From: JAICND01 sp040905905
GTDB lineage: Bacteria; Actinomycetota; Acidimicrobiia; Spongiisociales; ZC4RG35
Length of the DNA stretch: 64,000 bases
Reading direction: 5' to 3'
Assembly (NCBI GenBank): GCA_040905905.1
Contig: JBBDQN010000047.1
Coordinates: forward strand, 20,731-84,730
Shown here: in pieces, positions 16,736-23,665 of the stretch
Layout: the number at the start of each line of letters is the position of its first letter
Position numbering within the stretch: position 1 is the stretch's first letter
Position numbers and translations under genes: made by a program
Notes under the pieces: model-generated
The model's database searches: none
Seen by the model: the letters and a program-made list of their open reading frames with translations, nothing else
What the model was told of the DNA's origin: nothing

Positions 16736-17836
16736 TCAAGGCTCGTCCAGCCGATACAGCCGTCGGCCATTACCCTCGAAGATCGCATCACCGGCAGCTT
16801 TGACCCACGTCGAGTCGGCGCCTAGCTGGCGAAATCGGACGCTGGCTTGTTGCCACGCTTCCCGGAGCAGGATCGCGCTCAACCAGAAAACCTCCGGGAG
16901 CCCGTACCCGTCGGTTCCGGCCACGATACGGTCGGGTGGCGCCAACCCGGCCACTCGCACAATGGCCTCCGCAAGGGCTGCCGGGGCGAAAACACCCATC
17001 AGAGAGAGGTCGACCAGAACATTCGGACGAGCGGCGGAGAGAAAGGCGGCTTCCTCCTGAAACGGAAAACCTCCATGAAGCAACACGATCTGAGCAGCAG
17101 ACCCCTCGGGGGTGCGAAGCAGCTCCTCGAGAAGGAGCGGGTTTGCCTCACCGAGGCGCAAATCCGAGTCGCCGAATCCTGTGTGGATCTGGACAGGCAG
17201 GCCTTGGTCAGCTGCAAACCGGAGAACGCGACGCAGCACGAAGTCACGCAGCGGCTTGGCCTGCCGATGAGCGGGGCCGTCAGCGGAAAGCGACATCCGG
17301 GCCGCCTGTTCCGAAACGTCAGGGACGATGGCCAGGCCGGTCCGGTAAGCCACAGCCGATTTGAGCGCGCGGTAGCCGTTCTCATATGCGTGGGAAAGAG
17401 CCCCATCCAAACCTTCCATTACGTCGCCAAAGGATGCCCTCTGCTCGAGCAGCGGATCGATGATGCTTTCCAAACGCAGCACCGGATGCACTCGGCAACC
17501 AGAAAGCGATGCGAAGTCGGCCACTCGGTCGGCCGACCCGGGCGGCCAGCTGGGATCCATAACAAGATCGGTGATCCCAGCGTCAGAAAAAAGACCGCCG
17601 ACGTAGGAGCGATAGTCCCGAACAGCTTCAGCCCGCGCCAAATCAAGGTCATCAACCGCAACCTCGAGCCTTTCCGCCAATCTCGACCGCAGGACAGCCC
17701 TCCACAGGGGAGCCATCCTCTCTTGTCGCGGCTCTACCGCAGTGTCAGTCACCATCTCGGACAGGTCGATGGCTGCCCGTCGCAGATCGAACAGTCCCGG
17801 CTCGAGGTCGAACGGATGGCAGTGATTGTCGATCAT
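16736..17836 (-). CDS. Amidohydrolase (FluG N-terminal-like, Amidohydro_2)
   Basis: A 366-residue TIM-barrel metal hydrolase. The metal ligands are visible: NHCHPF (His5, His7), QIHTGFGD, LLHGGFPF and the late Asp in VAGTDGYGLPE. This arrangement resembles the amidohydrolase half of fungal FluG, in which the same domain is fused to a glutamine-synthetase-like domain; here the two functions are separate genes in one cluster. It lies opposite to both flanking genes, with an unremarkable 189-base spacer after the regulator. Hydrolysis of an amide or gamma-glutamyl bond is likely, but the substrate cannot be named. Confidence 0.75.
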   Translation of the reverse strand: MIDNHCHPFDLEPGLFDLRRAAIDLSEMVTDTAVEPRQERMAPLWRAVLRSRLAERLEVAVDDLDLARAEAVRDYRSYVGGLFSDAGITDLVMDPSWPPGSADRVADFASLSGCRVHPVLRLESIIDPLLEQRASFGDVMEGLDGALSHAYENGYRALKSAVAYRTGLAIVPDVSEQAARMSLSADGPAHRQAKPLRDFVLRRVLRFAADQGLPVQIHTGFGDSDLRLGEANPLLLEELLRTPEGSAAQIVLLHGGFPFQEEAAFLSAARPNVLVDLSLMGVFAPAALAEAIVRVAGLAPPDRIVAGTDGYGLPEVFWLSAILLREAWQQASVRFRQLGADSTWVKAAGDAIFEGNGRRLYRLDEP

Positions 17837-17897
17837 CGAGACGTCCCAGGTCGGCGCCGAATGCTAGGACAGAGTTGGCTCGGCCAAGGCCCGATCT

Positions 17898-19388
17898 ATG
17901 AACAAGCCCCGAAGCGCCATCAAACGGCGCCGAACGAAGGGCCGTAACCTGAACACCCCAACACTCCGCCTATTTATTGACGGAACCTGGACGCCGAGCT
18001 CCGACAGCGCCACCTTCGAAACCTTCGATCCTGCCACCGAGGAGGTTGTCGCTAACGTGGCCCGCGGTACCAGAGAGGACGTCGACCGGGCAATCCACGC
18101 AGCCCGAAAAGCCGTTGACGGCGAATGGCGAGCCACTCTTCCCAAGCGACGAGTCGAGCTGCTCTACGAGTTGAGCCGAGCGCTAGAAGGCCGAGCCGAA
18201 GAGTTCGCTGAGCTCGAGACGAGGGACTCGGGCAAGCCCATTCAACGCTCTCGACGAGAAATCGCCAGCACGGTCCGCTACTTCCGTTACTACGCCGGTG
18301 CCGCCGACAAGGTGCAGGGGAGCACCATTCCCCTCGGACCCGACTACCTCGACTTCACACTCAGAGAGCCGCTCGGCGTCACCGCCCACATCATTCCCTG
18401 GAATGCCCCGCTCAACATGATCGGCCGCAGCGTCGCTGCCGCCCTGGCCGTCGGCAACACTGCTGTCGTCAAGCCGGCAACGGAGACGCCCCTCACCGCT
18501 CTTCTTCTCGGCGAGCTATTCGAGCAAGTCGGCATCCCGGCGGGCGTTTACAACGTTGTCACAGGACCCGGATCAGACGTAGGCGCCTACCTCACCCACC
18601 ACCCCGAGATAGATGGCATCACCTTCACCGGATCCATCGAAACCGGCCGCCAGGTGATGCACGCAGCCGCCGAGCACATCACACCATTAGTGTTGGAACT
18701 CGGTGGCAAATCCCCGAGTCTGATCTTCGCCGACGCAGACATCGCCTCCGCCACCGCCCAAACCGTCAAGGGCATCTACAGCAACAGCGGACAGTTCTGC
18801 AACGCCTGCTCACGACTCATCGTTCATAGCAGCATCAAGGACCAGGTCATCCATCATCTTGTCGAGCAGGTCTCCCGTCTGCGCATTGGACCCGGTATCG
18901 AAGGCACAGACATGGGACCTCTGATCTCCCAAACCCAATACGACCGGGTCCTTAACTTCATCCGCATCGGCCAGGAAGACGGAGCAGAACTGATAGCTGG
19001 GGGTGGTCGGCCCGTCGGACTCGACCGCGGCTACTTCATTGCACCCACGATCTTGGACCGGGTGGGCCCTGACACCCAGATCGCCCAAGAAGAGATCTTT
19101 GGCCCGGTCTTAGCCATCCTCACCTTCGACGACGAGGACGAAGCGATCACGCTGGCCAACAATACGCCTTACGGATTAGCCGCCGGTATTTTCACCAAAG
19201 ACCTCAACCGCGCTCTGCGGCTAGCGACGAACATTCGAGCCGGTCAGATCTACGTCAACGAATACTTCGCAGGCGGTGAAGAAACCCCGTTCGGTGGGTA
19301 CAAGCAAAGTGGATTCGGCAGAGAGAAAGGTCTCGAGGCGTTGCTCCATTACACGCAAACCAAGAATGTGGCCATCCGGATCTACTAG
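17898..19388 (+). CDS. NAD(P)-dependent aldehyde dehydrogenase
   Basis: A 496-residue ALDH-superfamily enzyme. The catalytic Cys301 lies in SNSGQFCNACSRL and the general base Glu267 in LVLELGGKSPSL. PWNAPLN and FTGSIETGR (cofactor site) are intact, and the length is normal. The first about 20 residues are basic and extra to the family, so translation may start a little later, although no better ATG/GTG exists. Next to the ligase/hydrolase operon it would oxidise the aldehyde made from a gamma-glutamylated amine or amino alcohol (PuuC-like role, inferred). Only 61 bases separate it from the divergent amidohydrolase gene. Confidence 0.85.
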   Translation: MNKPRSAIKRRRTKGRNLNTPTLRLFIDGTWTPSSDSATFETFDPATEEVVANVARGTREDVDRAIHAARKAVDGEWRATLPKRRVELLYELSRALEGRAEEFAELETRDSGKPIQRSRREIASTVRYFRYYAGAADKVQGSTIPLGPDYLDFTLREPLGVTAHIIPWNAPLNMIGRSVAAALAVGNTAVVKPATETPLTALLLGELFEQVGIPAGVYNVVTGPGSDVGAYLTHHPEIDGITFTGSIETGRQVMHAAAEHITPLVLELGGKSPSLIFADADIASATAQTVKGIYSNSGQFCNACSRLIVHSSIKDQVIHHLVEQVSRLRIGPGIEGTDMGPLISQTQYDRVLNFIRIGQEDGAELIAGGGRPVGLDRGYFIAPTILDRVGPDTQIAQEEIFGPVLAILTFDDEDEAITLANNTPYGLAAGIFTKDLNRALRLATNIRAGQIYVNEYFAGGEETPFGGYKQSGFGREKGLEALLHYTQTKNVAIRIY

Positions 19389-19619
19389 AGAATCGAACAG
19401 AACGCTCTCTACCAGGTATCGCCCTCATCGTCGAGGGAAGCTAGCGGCCGTCGGGTAACCAGGTGGTCCGGTCGAAGTGGCGGGGGTGACTGGCGATGAG
19501 GCAGTCGGGAGGATTCAAGGAACGCGCTCGGGACGCTACCTGATGCGTAGATCCGCCACGCCCGCCAAGAGTAATGACCATTTGCCAGCTTCCGTCGGTC
19601 ACCCTGGAGGCTCTCCCAC

Positions 19620-20219
19620 CATCATCAAACCCTGGAAGGTCACCTCGGAGACAAAGAACCGGGCTCATCGCAATGTCCCTATTGAGCCGACAAGCCCGGG
19701 CGGTTCGATTCGTCACCCTGATGGCGTTTGCTCAACTCCTATATGGTTCGGCTTAAGGCAGACAACCGCTATGACATCGGGGGCTGTATTCGTTTACGGC
19801 CTCTCGGCCGGGATGGTCTTTGCTTGGGCATTGACCGCTCAGTCACCGGACACCGAGGGCGTAGCGGCTGGTTCGCCCTCAGTGGCTCTCTCACGCTGGC
19901 GTTGGCCCTTTTGCTTCATTGGAAGTCGGTGGTGCGGGCGAGAGACCGTAGATGGCGCAAAACCCACTATTTGGCGCAAGTTCACCTGTCAGGCCATTTC
20001 GTTAAGGCGACGAACACTGTCGAGGGATTCTTCGGCCAATTGAAGTCAAGCCTCGACGGCACCTACCACCACGTTTCCCGGCAGCACTTGCAGCGGTACT
20101 TGAACGAATTTGACTATCGGTATTCGACTCGCAGGCTGACTGACGCGGAGCGGACAGAGCGGGCTGTTCGTCAGAGCGCCGGACGACGCCTTGCGTACAA
20201 ATCGCCTACGGTCTCCTGA
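19620..20219 (+). pseudogene. IS1595-like transposase remnant
   Basis: The 3' half is clear: HFVKATNTVEGFFGQLKSS with YHHVSRQHLQRYLNEFDYRYSTRR and a GRRLAYK tail, as in DDE transposases of IS1595/ISXO2 type. Further 5', around 19672, SQCPY-stop-ADKPG looks like the zinc-ribbon CPxC of the family with one Cys codon changed to TGA. The middle is scrambled in frame and lacks the DDE core. Inactive. It runs into the end of the Panacea-type gene by 14 bases. Confidence 0.55.
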
Positions 20220-20748
20220 AAAGTTCGTGCAAGGCCGCTCCGTCACCTTCAGCCGCTTTCGCGACAAGGGTTTCGTCGAGGTCAACAAGCGATTCTTGGC
20301 GATTCTGTCCGAATGGGCTGCGCCTGACCGACCTAGCCATCTTCGGCAAACCGATCGGACGGCGACCCCGAAATAGACCTTGCCTCCGACCCCAAGCCTC
20401 TTGCCAAGCCTCGTCTTCGTGGGTCAAAGCCGCGAGATCCTTGCCGCTGAGTTTCCCGTAGCGGTTCAGTACTCCGCTCAGAGTTGCGCACTCATCACCG
20501 GTCAAAGCCTTGCGATTGCCCGAGACTGGTTCAGCGAAGGGCTCCTTTCCGAACGCCTTGTAGTCCTGGTACACAACCTCGACGACAGGACCCCAACGCC
20601 ATGCTTCGACCGGTTCCTGAAATAGCGGCTCGTCCCGCCATGCCTGGCTCCAGGCCTGCGCGTAATAGAGCAGCTTTTGCAGCTTCCATTGATCGACTGG
20701 CCCGACGGCAATGATAATGGCGGCCGCGGTGTCGCGAACGGTCGCCAT
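20206..20748 (-). CDS. Panacea-domain (SocA-like, DUF4065) protein
   Basis: A 180-residue protein whose first 110 residues match the Panacea/SocA pattern: VDQWKLQKLLYYAQAWSQAWRDEPLFQEPVEAWRWGPVVEVVYQDYKAFG, then LSGKDLAALTHEDEAWQEAWG. Proteins with this domain are antitoxins or proteolytic adaptors (SocA in Caulobacter), and Panacea pairs with many unrelated toxins. The ATG has AAGGAGG six bases upstream. The C-terminal 60 residues are charged and do not match the domain. It is the third gene of a minus-strand run with two uncharacterised proteins, one of which may be the cognate toxin. Its end overlaps the IS1595 remnant by 14 bases, so its tail may be altered. Confidence 0.78.
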   Translation of the reverse strand: MATVRDTAAAIIIAVGPVDQWKLQKLLYYAQAWSQAWRDEPLFQEPVEAWRWGPVVEVVYQDYKAFGKEPFAEPVSGNRKALTGDECATLSGVLNRYGKLSGKDLAALTHEDEAWQEAWGRRQGLFRGRRPIGLPKMARSVRRSPFGQNRQESLVDLDETLVAKAAEGDGAALHELFRRP

Positions 20749-20808
20749 AGGTGCCTCCTTCCTCTGTAAGGGGAAAGTCTAGACCGCGTACTGCACCTAG
20801 ATCGGAAC

Positions 20809-20955
20809 CTATTTGGGGCGCTTCGTGGGGGGGGTCTTGCGTTTTTGCTTGGGGCCGTCGGCGGGTTTTACCTTCAGGAGATCGCTAACGGCTTCCTTGA
20901 AGCCAAGCGGAATATGGACTTTCTCCTGAGGTCTACCTGGCTTCTTTTGTGCCAT
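20809..20955 (-). CDS. Small basic protein (48 residues) in Panacea operon
   Basis: A very short frame with a good GGAGG six bases before its ATG. The product begins MAQKKPGRPQEKVHIPLGF and ends in a Lys/Pro-rich tail (KQKRKTPPTKRP), so about a third of it is basic. It overlaps the end of the upstream gene by 23 bases, which implies coupled translation. No family is recognised. High charge and size suggest nucleic-acid or protein binding, or a small toxin or antitoxin (inference). It is shorter than common gene-calling cut-offs, so it may be missing from annotations of related genomes. Confidence 0.6.
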   Translation of the reverse strand: MAQKKPGRPQEKVHIPLGFKEAVSDLLKVKPADGPKQKRKTPPTKRPK

Positions 20956-21751
20956 CCGTATCCTCCGTGGACATTGTTGACGGAACGCCGGTTGCCGCTC
21001 CGGACTCGAGGCGGGTTCGCCAGACGGTTGCAAGGATGACCTTGGCAAGCTCCAGCCACTGAGTCTGAGCGGCTTGATCGAACGCGGTGTCGGGGTCCGG
21101 AAGTTGCAAGAAGAGCCCTTGTATAAGGGGGTTTGGAAAGCTGACTTCTTGTGTCGGCGGCATTCGACGTTCCTCTTTGGCGGCACCGATCAGCGGTAGT
21201 TCTAGCTTAGATTCGACAGGCTCGGCCGCTGCGCCAGTACTACCTAGCGGCGGTTGAACGAGGCGGTCTGGCCCGTGAGCGAAGAATCCCGCGTGCCTTG
21301 CGGAGCGTTGGAAGGCTTGTCGGGCTCGATCCGTCTGATTCGCTGTTACGCCTTCCCTTTCCATGACTCGCTCCAAACCGTCATCAGTCGGCAGGGTGGA
21401 ACCACGGAATCGCTCATAGACCGCTCGGTACAGCGGCACATTCAGAAAAGCCGCGACCCGTGCCTTCTTCTGACGGCTCTGGTCAACGATGGCCCGGCCG
21501 AGCGGGGTCAGCGAAATTCTGCCACCGCCCGTCTTTACTAAGCCGAATTGGGCCAGTGCGGAAGCCCGACTTCTAAATGCGCCGCTTGTTAGTTTTGAGT
21601 CCAAAGCAGCGGCGAGTTGGTCCGTAGCGCATTCGCCACCGTACTCGCGGTGGATGATCTGGACCGTTCTCTCGGCATCGTCGAGACCAAAGTACGGAAA
21701 TCTCGTCAGCTCTTTGGAATCGCCCACTCCGACAACATTGGTAACGGTCAT
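20933..21751 (-). CDS. Uncharacterised protein with winged-helix-like N terminus (Panacea operon)
   Basis: A 272-residue protein of unknown function. The N-terminal about 80 residues (GLDDAERTVQIIHREYGGECATDQLAAALDSKLTSGAFRSRASALAQFGLVKTGGGRISLTPLGRAIV) look like a winged helix with a wing ending in LTPLG. A second helical block (FLNVPLYRAVYERFRGSTLP) is followed by a low-complexity linker and a C-terminal helix. It leads an operon with a 48-residue basic protein and a Panacea protein. An inverted repeat lies 32 bases before the start. It could be the toxin, or a DNA-binding autoregulator. No catalytic motif is visible. Confidence 0.6.
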   Translation of the reverse strand: MTVTNVVGVGDSKELTRFPYFGLDDAERTVQIIHREYGGECATDQLAAALDSKLTSGAFRSRASALAQFGLVKTGGGRISLTPLGRAIVDQSRQKKARVAAFLNVPLYRAVYERFRGSTLPTDDGLERVMEREGVTANQTDRARQAFQRSARHAGFFAHGPDRLVQPPLGSTGAAAEPVESKLELPLIGAAKEERRMPPTQEVSFPNPLIQGLFLQLPDPDTAFDQAAQTQWLELAKVILATVWRTRLESGAATGVPSTMSTEDTDGTKEAR

Positions 21752-21777
21752 GTCTAGCCCTATCTGGTAGCGGATGC

Positions 21778-21805
21778 AGACAGTCTACCGCAACGTAGAC
21801 AGTCC
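21778..21805. promoter_or_regulatory. Inverted/direct repeat upstream of the Panacea operon
   Basis: GTCTAC (21783-21788) and GTAGAC (21795-21800) are an inverted repeat with a six-base spacer. AGACAGTC occurs directly at 21778 and 21798. The cluster sits 27-54 bases upstream of the first ATG (21751), where an autorepressor would act. Confidence 0.45.
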
Positions 21806-21883
21806 TGCTAGCGCCGGGTCGGGCATGCCGCAAGAGGGGATGACAAGCGGAACAACAGATCGGGCGGACAGGCCTATACTGCT

Positions 21884-21910
21884 AACGGCCCCACTTGGGG
21901 TGGGGCCGTT
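21884..21910. terminator. Strong GC-rich hairpin
   Basis: AACGGCCCCA and TGGGGCCGTT form a perfect 10-bp stem around a seven-base loop. It lies in the gap between the Panacea operon promoter and the tRNA. A U tract is lacking on both sides. It may separate transcripts. Confidence 0.5.
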
Positions 21911-22018
21911 GCAGATCCGTTTAACCAGAAAGGCCCGGTCATGGACCCTCCTTAGAACGAGCCCAGGAAGGCTTTAGCGAAGGCCGAAGAGGCCTTGCCC
22001 TTCTTGGGCGACAACCTC

Positions 22019-22105
22019 GCTCCCGTCGCCGAATTCTTGGTATAGGCAGTCGACTTGGGATCGACGGCGCTACGGCGCATCCGGGTTCGAACCCCGGCGG
22101 GAGCA
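22019..22105 (+). tRNA. Class II tRNA with UGG anticodon (leucine-like body, proline anticodon)
   Basis: Every arm pairs perfectly: acceptor 22019-22025 with 22098-22104 (7 bp); D stem GCC/GGC with GG in the loop; anticodon stem GTCGA/TCGAC around the loop CTTGGGA; T stem CCGGG/CCCGG around TTCGAAC. U8, A14, A21, U33, G37 and A58 are all in place. The variable region is long (22066-22080) and forms a GCGC stem closed by a UACG tetraloop, so this is a class II tRNA, like Leu or Ser. A73, A14 and an A15-U48 pair are features of leucine tRNAs, but the anticodon reads UGG, that is proline codons. The D loop has five bases before GG, which is long. CCA is not encoded. It is not an ordinary tRNA-Pro. 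Confidence 0.75.
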
Positions 22106-22143
22106 CTTAGTTGTCCGGTAAGCAGCTTAATCGAGGCCAGTAA

Positions 22144-22380
22144 GTGTTTGAGAATCTTCATCCCGATTGTGAATGCCTAGCGATTCGAAATCCTCGCTAT
22201 GTAGGGGAGGATGATCGGGTTTACGGAGTCGATCTAGTTCAACTGGACTGGGACGACCAGGAACTCGAATCCAACTACGTCGACCTAACCGACAGCGGCT
22301 ACTACCAGTCGCTGGCAGTCCTCCAAAGCATCATCACTCAGGTCAACAGTGGGCGATCCAGGTATCGAGAGCAAACCTGA
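22144..22380 (+). CDS. Small acidic hypothetical protein
   Basis: A 78-residue frame starting at GTG with GAGG seven bases upstream. The product is acidic (EDDRVYGVDLVQLDWDDQELESNYVDL) with a helical-looking C terminus and no recognisable motif or signal. It begins 38 bases after the tRNA and ends 248 bases before the his leader peptide. It may be a small mobile-element protein or spurious; composition and ribosome site favour a real gene only moderately. Confidence 0.4.
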   Translation: MFENLHPDCECLAIRNPRYVGEDDRVYGVDLVQLDWDDQELESNYVDLTDSGYYQSLAVLQSIITQVNSGRSRYREQT

Positions 22381-22481
22381 TAGTTCCGGTTCGTTGGGTG
22401 CGCCAAGTAGATAATTCCCCCAAAAACCCCAGGTCTAACCTTGCCAACCGTTACCAATCACCCGCGACCTAACCGTTACCC

Positions 22482-22495
22482 ATGTCGCGCGACAT
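22482..22495. promoter_or_regulatory. 14-bp perfect palindrome and flanking direct repeats
   Basis: ATGTCGCGCGACAT is fully symmetric. AACCGTTACC occurs at 22446-22455 and again at 22471-22480. They lie about 100-140 bases upstream of the predicted his promoter. A regulator-binding site is possible; I know of no specific match. Confidence 0.3.
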
Positions 22496-22587
22496 CACAC
22501 CCGTATTTAACGGGTCAACCGTCACAAGAACGGAAAGCTGCTCCCGCAGCAGATGGTTCTTTCGCAATGGTCGCCGTCTAGTCACTG

Positions 22588-22617
22588 TTGCGGCCGACGT
22601 ACCTGCATGGTTAGGCT
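22588..22617 (+). promoter_or_regulatory. Predicted his operon promoter
   Basis: TTGCGG (22588-22593) and TAGGCT (22612-22617) are separated by 18 bp. Transcription would begin about 22623-22625, only a few bases before the leader-peptide ATG at 22629, giving a near-leaderless leader mRNA. Confidence 0.4.
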
Positions 22618-22628
22618 CTGGGATTCAC

Positions 22629-22682
22629 ATGACCCAGCTTTTCGCCCACGCCCATCATCACCACCCGTCACGGGTCGGCTGA
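22629..22682 (+). CDS. hisL: his leader peptide (attenuator)
   Basis: A 17-residue peptide, MTQLFAHAHHHHPSRVG, with five His codons in a stretch of six (22647-22664). It precedes the his biosynthesis genes and a terminator, exactly as for the leader peptide of classical his attenuators. The last codons (GTC GGC TGA) lie in the RNA segment that can pair with the 5' arm of the terminator. A ribosome stalled for lack of His-tRNA would therefore leave that segment free, while one reaching the stop codon would cover it. The His run, the position and the base-pairing all agree. The peptide itself need have no other role. Confidence 0.78.
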   Translation: MTQLFAHAHHHHPSRVG

Positions 22683-22748
22683 TAGTGGGCGAATAGCGAA
22701 AGCAACAACAACCCACACGCCGACCTCAGCGGTCGGCGTTTCTCGTTT
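22663..22748 (+). promoter_or_regulatory. Ribosome-mediated attenuator of the his operon
   Basis: Three alternative stems are visible. ACCCG (22663-22667) can pair with CGGGT (22671-22675) as a 1:2 hairpin. GGTCGGC (22673-22679) can pair with GCCGACC (22719-22725) as an antiterminator. CGCCGACC (22718-22725) can pair with GGTCGGCG (22731-22738) as the terminator. The same GGTCGGC heptamer thus occurs twice and competes for one partner. Stalling on the His codons favours the antiterminator; normal translation favours termination. Confidence 0.72.
22718..22748 (+). terminator. Attenuator terminator before hisG
   Basis: An 8-bp GC-rich stem, CGCCGACC/GGTCGGCG, with a five-base loop is followed directly by TTTCTCGTTT. 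It lies 42 bases before the hisG start codon, with no other gene between, so it terminates the leader transcript rather than an upstream gene. Confidence 0.75.
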
Positions 22749-22789
22749 ACGGGCAAACCCACCGCAGCAGACGGCGGGAAAGAGCCCAT

Positions 22790-23665
22790 ATGGCTTCTCT
22801 CGACAATGGACAGATAATCCATCTCGCGGTCCCCAAGGGGCGGATCGAGCCTGGGGTCATCACCCTGCTCGCCGCGGCCGGCATGGAGCTGCGGGCCGGT
22901 CCTCGCGGCTATCGCCCAGTCCTTTCGGTGCCCGGGTACGAGGTCAAGATGCTCAAGCCGCAGAACATTGTGGAGATGCTGGCGGCCGGTTCCCGGGATG
23001 TCGGGTTCGCCGGCGCCGACTGGGTCGCCGAGAAGTCAGCTGACCTAGTAGAGCTTCTCGATACCGGTCTCGATCCGGTGCGGATGGTGGCGGCAACACC
23101 GAATGCCCTCCTCGTGAATGGCTCACTACCTGGGAGGCATCTGGTGATCGCCAGCGAGTATGAGCGTCTCACCCGCAATTGGATCGTTAAACAAGGTGTG
23201 GATGCGACCTTTGTCCACTCGTACGGGGCGACTGAGGTCTTCCCTCCTGAAGACGCAGACGTCATCGTCGACATCAGCGCCACCGGAGAGACGCTCGCTG
23301 CTAACGGTCTCGTCGTTGTTGACGAGTTGCTGCGCTCTTCGACCCGTCTCTATGCCAGCCCCCAGGCGCTCGACTCTCCGGCGAAGAAGAGCGCGATCGA
23401 CGGCCTGGTCCTCACTCTTCTCTCGGTGATCGAAGCCCGCGACAGGGCCATGGTGGAGCTCAATGTCTCCCATGACGACTTGGAGTCGGTGATCGCGATC
23501 CTGCCGTCGATGCGGGAGCCGACCATCGCCTCGCTCCATGGCGGCGATGGTCTGGCGGTAAAGGCGGCGGTTCCCCGATCTGATCTCCGAACCCTCATCC
23601 CGTTGCTCAAAGAGCGAGGAGCCACCGACATCGCGGTGTCACGGCTGGAACAGCTCGTGCCATGA
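22790..23665 (+). CDS. hisG: ATP phosphoribosyltransferase, long form
   Basis: First enzyme of histidine synthesis: ATP + PRPP to phosphoribosyl-ATP. The 291-residue length and the C-terminal about 75 residues (VMVELNVSHDDLESVIAILPSMREPTIASL...VAVSRLEQLVP) mark the long form, with an ACT-like regulatory domain that binds histidine, so no HisZ is needed. The PRPP loop region reads DVIVDISATGETLAANGL. The ATG is preceded by a purine-rich stretch and by the attenuator. The stop overlaps the next start by four bases. Both transcript attenuation and feedback inhibition are therefore expected to control the pathway. Confidence 0.93.
   Translation: MASLDNGQIIHLAVPKGRIEPGVITLLAAAGMELRAGPRGYRPVLSVPGYEVKMLKPQNIVEMLAAGSRDVGFAGADWVAEKSADLVELLDTGLDPVRMVAATPNALLVNGSLPGRHLVIASEYERLTRNWIVKQGVDATFVHSYGATEVFPPEDADVIVDISATGETLAANGLVVVDELLRSSTRLYASPQALDSPAKKSAIDGLVLTLLSVIEARDRAMVELNVSHDDLESVIAILPSMREPTIASLHGGDGLAVKAAVPRSDLRTLIPLLKERGATDIAVSRLEQLVP

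Noticed and set aside
20809..21186. 125-codon frame covering the 48-residue protein
   Set aside because: The upstream three quarters lie inside the 272-residue gene in another frame; the ribosome site GGAGG points to the internal ATG at 20955.
22019..22105. Ordinary tRNA-Pro(UGG)
   Set aside because: The variable arm is long and paired, and the acceptor stem begins GC and not CG as usual for bacterial tRNA-Pro; a normal proline tRNA would have a four- to five-base variable loop.
22482..22628. A 66-codon frame extending the his leader peptide upstream
   Set aside because: The predicted promoter lies inside it and its ATG is part of a palindrome; the His-rich 17-codon frame from 22629 is enough and fits an attenuator.
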